Shown here: positions 5,406 through 9,377 of the stretch, in pieces
Numbering within the stretch: position 1 is the stretch's first letter
Layout of the letters: each line of letters begins with the position of its first letter
Assembly: GCA_023427285.1 (NCBI GenBank)
Contig: JAEZBH010000282.1
Span: 1-9,377, forward strand
DNA from: Pseudomonadota bacterium
GTDB taxonomy: Bacteria; Pseudomonadota; Alphaproteobacteria; Sphingomonadales; Sphingomonadaceae
Direction of reading: 5' to 3'
DNA length: 9,377 nucleotides
Position numbers and translations under genes: made by a program
Notes under the pieces: model-generated
What the model was told of the DNA's origin: nothing
Seen by the model: only the letters and a program-made list of their open reading frames with translations
Database searches by the model: none

Positions 5406-5661
5406 ATGAGCGGGCGTGTGCCGGTTGCACGCTGCTCAAATTTTGTGCTGATCGTGCCAAATTTTTCAAATAAACCAATGCAATAAATGTTGATTATAGA
5501 TTTTATACACTACTAAATATAGACTGTTCTAGCGAAATGTAAGTCAAATCACAAATCAGCCATATTAATTTCCGGTTCATGTTGTTTATTGCAGTTCCAT
5601 AGCAGTTAATTTGTCGGGGCGACGCGTCTCTTGAATGTATTCCAAAGGGGGAGTTGAGTTC
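5406..5661 (+). promoter_or_regulatory. AT-rich upstream region of the CsgG-like gene
   Basis: This gene-free stretch is strikingly AT-rich from about 5435 to 5610 compared with its surroundings. CAAATTTT occurs twice (about 5437 and 5458). One promoter reading is TTGTTT (5582-5587) and GTTAAT (5605-5610), spaced by 17 bases, giving a start near 5617. TTGATT (5490-5495) with an AT-rich -10 near 5513 is an alternative. The ribosome site AAGGGGGAG (5645-5653) directly precedes the start codon region at 5662. No small gene with a convincing ribosome site was found. Confidence 0.45.
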
Positions 5662-6420
5662 ATGATTAAGAAATTTGCACTGGCGGCGGTGGCTGCTTCT
5701 CTTTGCATGTCTGCTGCTCCGGCAGCGTTTGCCCAGTCTTCGGGCCGCAAGGCGCAGGAGAAGGGCACGGCGGAAATTCCGCAGTGCAGCCGCAAGCTTG
5801 GCACCATTGCGCTCGTTGAGCCGGAAAACCAGTGGTGGACGTCTTATGGCCTCAGCAACCCGGAAGCCATTTTGCGCGTGTTTATCCAGAAGTCGGGCTG
5901 CTTCACGCTGGTCAACCGTGGCCGCAGCATGCAGAGCCGCAACATGGAGCGCGCACTGGCTGATTCCGGCGAGTTGCAGCGGGGCTCTAACCTCGGCAAG
6001 GGCCAGGTTCGCGCGGCCGACTATTTCCTTCAGCCGGATCTGGTGACCTCCAACAACGATTCCGGCGGCAATCGCATCGGCGGTGCGCTGGGCGGTCTAG
6101 TTGGCGGTGCCTTCGGCGCGATTGCGGGCGGCATCAACATGAAAAAGAAGGAAGCCAACGTCACGCTGTCGATCGTGAACGCCCGTACCACCGAGGAAGA
6201 GGCGCTGGTTGAGGGCTATGCCCGCAAGCGCGATATCGGCTTCTCGGGCGGCGGCCTGGGCGTTTTCGGTGCGGTTGCTGGCGTTGCGGGCAGCGGCTAC
6301 GAGAACACCGACATCGGTCAGGTGATCGTGCTGGCTTATCTTGATGCCTACACCAAGCTGGTCGGCGAGATGGGCGGCCTGCCCGAAAATGCTTCGGCTG
6401 CCGCACCGCAGGCTCAGTAA
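5662..6420 (+). CDS. Secreted CsgG/HfaB-like protein with glycine zipper
   Basis: This 252-residue protein has a Sec signal peptide: basic MIKK, a hydrophobic core, and likely cleavage after AFA (residue 24). The mature part resembles the CsgG/HfaB domain. It has KLGTIALVEPENQWW (45-59), AILRVFIQKSGCFTLVNRGR (69-88), NMERAL (94-99) and KGQVRAADYFLQPDLV (113-128), then a Gly-rich segment (138-158) and VTLSIVNARTTEE (167-179). It ends with ENTDIGQVIVLAYLDAYTKLV (214-234). The Gly-rich segment looks like a glycine zipper that could insert in a membrane. CsgG itself is an outer-membrane lipoprotein pore for curli, but here no lipobox is seen (Cys15 lies inside the hydrophobic core after Leu), so it is probably periplasmic or outer-membrane associated. 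Cys42 and Cys80 could form a disulfide. The start at 5662 has GGGGGAG upstream; ATG 5635 is poorer. It is a single-gene unit between AT-rich DNA and a strong terminator. The precise role is unknown. Confidence 0.8.
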   Translation: MIKKFALAAVAASLCMSAAPAAFAQSSGRKAQEKGTAEIPQCSRKLGTIALVEPENQWWTSYGLSNPEAILRVFIQKSGCFTLVNRGRSMQSRNMERALADSGELQRGSNLGKGQVRAADYFLQPDLVTSNNDSGGNRIGGALGGLVGGAFGAIAGGINMKKKEANVTLSIVNARTTEEEALVEGYARKRDIGFSGGGLGVFGAVAGVAGSGYENTDIGQVIVLAYLDAYTKLVGEMGGLPENASAAAPQAQ

Positions 6421-6445
6421 AATCGTTCAGCCTCAGTTGAACGGA

Positions 6446-6475
6446 AAAGGGCGCGTCCGGTTGGGCGCGCCCTTT
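6446..6475. terminator. Strong bidirectional intrinsic terminator
   Basis: AAAGGGCGCG (6446-6455) and CGCGCCCTTT (6466-6475) form a perfect 10-bp stem with a 10-base loop. It lies 25 bases after the CsgG-like stop codon and 25 bases past the end of the convergent SDR gene. T-rich bases follow on both strands (plus GTCTTT; minus CTTTTCC), so it can end both transcripts. Confidence 0.85.
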
Positions 6476-6499
6476 GTCTTTAGCAGCGGCTCTGTTGGT

Positions 6500-7261
6500 T
6501 CAGGCGCGAATGTAGCTCGCGCCATTCACGTCGATGGTGGTGCCGGTCATGGCGGCGGGAGCCTCGCCCGCAAAGTAAGTCACCACATTGGCCACTTCAT
6601 CGGGCGCGGCCATGCGGCCCAGCGGAATGTCGGACGATGCGGCGGCCTCGCCATATACGCGCACCCAGTCCTCCGCCATTTCGGTGCGGGTGAAGCCGGG
6701 GGCAACGTTGAAGGCGAGGATGTTGCGGGCGGCAAAGCCCCGGGCGATGGATTTGGTCAGGGCCGCCAGCGCGGCCTTCGAGGCGGCATAGTGCATGTAA
6801 TCGGGCGTGTCGCCCCGGTGCGCGGCGCGGCTGATGAGGCTGATGATGCGCCCGCCGCCCTGCGCCTCGAAATGGGGGAGGGCGCATTTGCACAGGTCTG
6901 CCGCGGCTATCACATTCACCTGCATCGTCGTGGCCCAGTCGCGCGACCAGCGCTCCCAGTCCGCCTCAACGCCGCTTTCAAAGAAGCTGGCGGCGTTGTT
7001 GATGAGCACGTCGATCTTGCCCTCTGGTGCAAGGGCGAGGGCGTTCTCCCACACCGTTTGTCCCGCGCCCGGCAGGTTCAGATCAGCCTCGATGAGCGCG
7101 CCGCGCCCGTTGATCTCGGTCAGCACGGCCTCGGCGGCCTGGCGGTTGCGTCCGTAGTGCAGCAGCACGAACGCGCCCTTGGCGGCAAGCTGGCGCACGG
7201 TTGCCGCGCCGATGCCGCGAGAGCCGCCGGTGATGAGAACGGTTGATCCGGTGAGCGACAT
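6500..7261 (-). CDS. Short-chain dehydrogenase/reductase (classical SDR)
   Basis: This 253-residue cytoplasmic NAD(P)(H)-dependent oxidoreductase has a Rossmann fold. The nucleotide-binding TGGSRGIG lies at 11-18, the conserved NNAA at 88-91 and the catalytic YAASK at 158-162 (Tyr158, Lys162). The catalytic Ser is Ser144 in SLISR. Asn115 in QVNV (114-117) completes the usual tetrad, and NVAPGFTRTEM (185-195) shapes the cofactor and substrate region. The C-terminus IDVNGASYIRA is typical of the family, as is the length. A basic residue soon after the second strand (YGRNRQ, 36-41) suggests NADP(H) preference. The substrate cannot be read; FabG-like ketoacyl reductases and sugar or alcohol dehydrogenases share these motifs. 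The ATG at 7261 has GAGG 5 bases upstream. An efflux-pump terminator ends only about 10 bases before that ribosome site, so the gene's own promoter is unclear. Confidence 0.9.
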   Translation of the reverse strand: MSLTGSTVLITGGSRGIGAATVRQLAAKGAFVLLHYGRNRQAAEAVLTEINGRGALIEADLNLPGAGQTVWENALALAPEGKIDVLINNAASFFESGVEADWERWSRDWATTMQVNVIAAADLCKCALPHFEAQGGGRIISLISRAAHRGDTPDYMHYAASKAALAALTKSIARGFAARNILAFNVAPGFTRTEMAEDWVRVYGEAAASSDIPLGRMAAPDEVANVVTYFAGEAPAAMTGTTIDVNGASYIRA

Positions 7262-7281
7262 GAAAGCCTCATGAAACAGAA

Positions 7282-7316
7282 AAAGGCAGGGTGCCCGGGT
7301 GGGGCCTCCTGCCTTT
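7282..7316 (-). terminator. Intrinsic terminator after the MFS pump gene
   Basis: On the minus strand AAAGGCAGG (7316-7308) pairs with CCTGCCTTT (7290-7282). The 17-base loop can itself form a short GCCC/GGGC stem (7293-7305). A run of five T residues (7284-7280) follows. It sits 30 bases after the pump gene's stop codon, in the right orientation to end that transcript. It lies directly upstream of the SDR ribosome site. Confidence 0.8.
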
Positions 7317-7345
7317 ACCGTTTCACCTGCAACCAGTCGAGGGCG

Positions 7346-8908
7346 TTACTGCTGCGCTGAAGCTGTGCCAGCGGTTGCATGGCGCAGCAGGGTGACGGAC
7401 AGGAGCGTCAGAGCGGCCATCAGAACCAGCCCGATTCCAGCTGTTACATGCAGGCCGGAGACGAACGCATCGCGCGCGGCGGCCATCAGCACGGCGGCAT
7501 CGCTGCCCCCCATATCTGCTGCCACGGCAGCGGCCGAGAACAGGGACTCCCGCCCGGCTGTCAGCGCCACTGCCGGAAGCGTGGCGGGCAGGGTATCTGC
7601 CACCACGGCCCGGTACACGGCAGCGGCAACGCTGCCGATCACGGCGATGCCGAGCGCATGAGAGAGTTCGAGCGAGGTCTCGGAAATGCCGGAGGCCTCG
7701 CCCGCCCGCTCAGGGGGAGCCGCGCCCAGAATGGCGTTGGTCAGCAGCGTGATGGCCCCGTTGGCGCCGAAAATGGCAAGGGTGAAGCCGGTAATGACGA
7801 TCGCGTAGCCATCAACCGTTGGCGCTTGCGTCAGGATGGCAAAGCCGGCCGTGCTCATGACTAGGCCCCCGCAGATCACCGCCAGCTGACTGCTTCGGCC
7901 TGCCAGCCACGGGGCGACCAGCGAGCCGCAGGTGCCAAGGATCAGCGCGGGCACCAGATGCAGTGCGGCATCGAAGGCGGACAGGCCCATCACCAGCTGC
8001 ATGTATTGATTGGTCAGGAACATGGGCGCGGAGAAGGCCAGAACGATCAGCGACTGGGTGATGAGCGTGGCGCGGAAGGCGGAGTTGCGGAACAGCTCCG
8101 GGCTGATCATCGGGTCGCTCAGGCGGGTCTGGCGGCGTGCGAACAGGAAGCCGATGCCCACGCCTGCGGCCATTGCAAGAACGGCCAGCGGCGTAATGCC
8201 GTAAACGGTTGCTTCCTTGATGCCGTAAACGGCGACCATCACGGCTAATGTGGCCAAAAGTGCGCTCATGATGTCCAGCCGTCCGGCGTTCTCCTGCTTG
8301 TATTCGGGCAGGAGGAGAGGGCCGATGATGAGCAGCAGCACCATCACCGGCACATTGATGAGGAACACCGCGCCCCACCACCAGTGTTCCAGCACAATGC
8401 CGCCAAGCACCGGTCCCGCAGAGCCGCCGCCCATGAACAGGCTGAGCCAGATGGCGATGGCAAGGCCGCGCTGGCGCTCGTCATGGAACATGTTGCGGAT
8501 GAGCGAGAGCGTTGAGGGCATGAGCGTTGCCGCTGAAATGCCAAGCAAGGCTCTTGCTGCGATCAGCATGGCGGGGGTTGTGGCAAAAGCCGCCAGAACA
8601 GAGGTCACGCTGAACACGCTGGCGCCGATGAGCAGCAGCTTGCGCCGCCCGATGCGGTCCCCCAGCGAGCCCATGGTGACAAGCGAACCGGCAATGAAGA
8701 AGCCGTAGATGTCGATGATCCACAACAATTCCGTGCTGGTGGGGCGCAGGTCTGCCGCCAGATGCGGCACGGCCAGATGCAGCACGGTCATGTCGATGGC
8801 GATCAAGAGGGCAGGCAGGACGAGAACGCACAGGCCCACCAATTCCCGCCAGGTGGCGAGGGGGGGCGCGGCTGGCGACGGGGTGGCCTTCGAGGCAGGG
8901 CCGTGCAT
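7346..8908 (-). CDS. MFS multidrug efflux transporter (DHA2, QacA/SmvA-like, 14 TM)
   Basis: This 520-residue inner-membrane proton antiporter belongs to the major facilitator DHA2 group, which expels cationic or lipophilic drugs; the length fits 14 helices. After a Pro/Ala-rich cytoplasmic N-terminus (1-20), TM1 carries IDMTVLHLAVP (38-48), the DHA2 'D1' motif. ELLWIIDIYGF (60-70) opens TM2, as in QacA and SmvA. Motif A, GSLGDRIGRRK (80-90), lies in the TM2-TM3 loop, motif B, RALLGISAA (119-127), in TM4 and the antiporter motif C, GGGSAGPVLGG (160-170), in TM5. EHWWWGAVFLINVP follows, as in SmvA. ATG 8908 has AAGGA 8 bases upstream. The gene ends at an intrinsic terminator. Its upstream neighbour on the same strand is an alpha/beta hydrolase about 170 bases away. 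No TetR or other drug-responsive regulator lies within the window. The exact substrates are unknown. Confidence 0.9.
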   Translation of the reverse strand: MHGPASKATPSPAAPPLATWRELVGLCVLVLPALLIAIDMTVLHLAVPHLAADLRPTSTELLWIIDIYGFFIAGSLVTMGSLGDRIGRRKLLLIGASVFSVTSVLAAFATTPAMLIAARALLGISAATLMPSTLSLIRNMFHDERQRGLAIAIWLSLFMGGGSAGPVLGGIVLEHWWWGAVFLINVPVMVLLLIIGPLLLPEYKQENAGRLDIMSALLATLAVMVAVYGIKEATVYGITPLAVLAMAAGVGIGFLFARRQTRLSDPMISPELFRNSAFRATLITQSLIVLAFSAPMFLTNQYMQLVMGLSAFDAALHLVPALILGTCGSLVAPWLAGRSSQLAVICGGLVMSTAGFAILTQAPTVDGYAIVITGFTLAIFGANGAITLLTNAILGAAPPERAGEASGISETSLELSHALGIAVIGSVAAAVYRAVVADTLPATLPAVALTAGRESLFSAAAVAADMGGSDAAVLMAAARDAFVSGLHVTAGIGLVLMAALTLLSVTLLRHATAGTASAQQ

Positions 8909-9016
8909 GGATGTCGTCCTTGGTCAATCAGGCAAGCTGAACAGAAAAATGGTGCCGGATGGCCGGGCCTGATGGAGAAGGCCGGGCAAGCAGCCGGAAA
9001 ACGTGCGCAACGCAAC

Positions 9017-9042
9017 AGCCCGCTGAAATGGCGGGGCGGGCT
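9017..9042 (-). terminator. Hairpin between hydrolase and MFS genes (weak terminator candidate)
   Basis: AGCCCGC (9017-9023) pairs perfectly with GCGGGCT (9036-9042) around a 12-base loop, about 40 bases past the hydrolase stop on the minus strand. The following minus-strand bases (GTTGCG) are not a T-run. It may slow polymerase or simply reflect high GC. Confidence 0.25.
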
Positions 9043-9082
9043 CTCTATCAAGCCCGTGCGGCAAGGGCAAGGGTGCGGGAAA

Positions 9083-9377
9083 TCAGTTGGCGCGGGGCTC
9101 AACGCCCGGAGCGCCCTGAGTTTTCAGCCATTCCGGTGCGGTGGGCAGAGTGCCGCTTGTGGCCTTGGCGATGAAATGATTGATCGCTGCGTTCAAACGA
9201 GAGACCTGCGGCGCGGCTCGTGCGCCCTCGGGCGTGATCCGGCAGTAGGCCCCGTTGAAATTATGGTCCATGCCTTCGAACACCAGCGCAAAGCCGAGGC
9301 CGGGGCGGGCAGCGGCGTAGGAATCAAGGTGCTGCCGCCAGTCGTCCACGAAGCCGGGCATTTGATCTGTTGTGCCG
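9083..9377 (-). CDS. Alpha/beta hydrolase, C-terminal part (5' end outside window)
   Basis: The frame is open to the right edge with no stop, so only the last 98 residues are seen and the start lies outside. The fragment begins GTTDQMPGF and contains LGFALVFEGMDHNFNGAYCR. In alpha/beta hydrolases the catalytic acid follows the sixth or seventh strand in a G-x-x-D context and the catalytic His comes soon after in a G-x-D/S-H context. The Asp of GTTDQ and the His of MDHNF are therefore the likely acid and base of the triad; the nucleophile lies outside. AAINHFIAKAT is the usual closing helix, followed by a Pro-rich tail ending in EPRAN. The ATG at 9361 is internal rather than the real start. 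It could be an esterase, peptidase or dienelactone-hydrolase-like enzyme. It is on the same strand as the MFS pump and upstream of it. Confidence 0.65.
   Translation of the reverse strand, partial: GTTDQMPGFVDDWRQHLDSYAAARPGLGFALVFEGMDHNFNGAYCRITPEGARAAPQVSRLNAAINHFIAKATSGTLPTAPEWLKTQGAPGVEPRAN

Noticed and set aside
5662..5740. Lipobox around Cys15 of the CsgG-like protein
   Set aside because: The residue before the Cys is Leu, and the hydrophobic core continues after it to a good AFA cleavage site, so it does not fit the lipobox pattern.
5586..5807. Minus-strand 73-codon frame upstream of and over the CsgG-like gene
   Set aside because: It overlaps the signal peptide region antisense, has no ribosome site and resembles nothing known.
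6341..7246. Plus-strand frame of about 300 codons opposite the SDR gene
   Set aside because: It overlaps the end of the CsgG-like gene and runs through the bidirectional terminator, and the SDR motifs on the other strand are unmistakable.
1..9377. tRNA, rRNA, CRISPR array, insertion sequence or prophage
   Set aside because: No cloverleaf-like sequence, regularly spaced repeats, transposase motifs or terminal inverted repeats were seen on either strand.

Overview
This window looks like chromosomal DNA of a GC-rich alphaproteobacterium, most likely a sphingomonad. The evidence is a DUF2794 gene directly behind a short-type cysE, a CsgG-like periplasmic protein of a kind I associate with Sphingomonadales, GC-rich third codon positions and long antisense shadow frames. 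The order-level placement is inference from memory of these families. I see no mobile element, CRISPR array, tRNA or rRNA.

Left part (1-3726): three minus-strand genes run leftward. They are a DAACS-type amino acid/dicarboxylate symporter, serine O-acetyltransferase (cysE) and a DUF2794 protein. Diverging from the symporter across about 380 bases is a TauE/SafE-family transporter on the plus strand. The intergenic region holds a promoter candidate in each direction and several perfect inverted repeats. It also holds a 22-codon reading frame with its own Shine-Dalgarno sequence and three Cys codons, two of them adjacent, ending 46 bases before the transporter start. With cysE nearby, this suggests a sulfur/cysteine locus in which a cysteine leader peptide may control the transporter. 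This is the most interesting signal in the window.

Middle (3723-6475): a VOC (glyoxalase-fold) gene is convergent with the TauE gene, their stop codons overlapping by 4 bases. It is divergent from an OxyR-type LysR regulator that keeps both redox cysteines nine residues apart. Good -35/-10 candidates can be read for both divergent genes. After oxyR comes an AT-rich intergenic stretch of about 300 bases, then a secreted CsgG/HfaB-like protein with a glycine zipper, closed by a strong bidirectional terminator.

Right part (6500-9377): minus-strand genes encode an SDR oxidoreductase, a 14-TM QacA/SmvA-like MFS efflux pump (DHA2 type) and the C-terminal end of an alpha/beta hydrolase cut by the window edge. 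A good intrinsic terminator separates the pump from the SDR gene. Most of the window is ordinary housekeeping and accessory metabolism; the regulatory DNA at 2594-2976 deserves the closest look.
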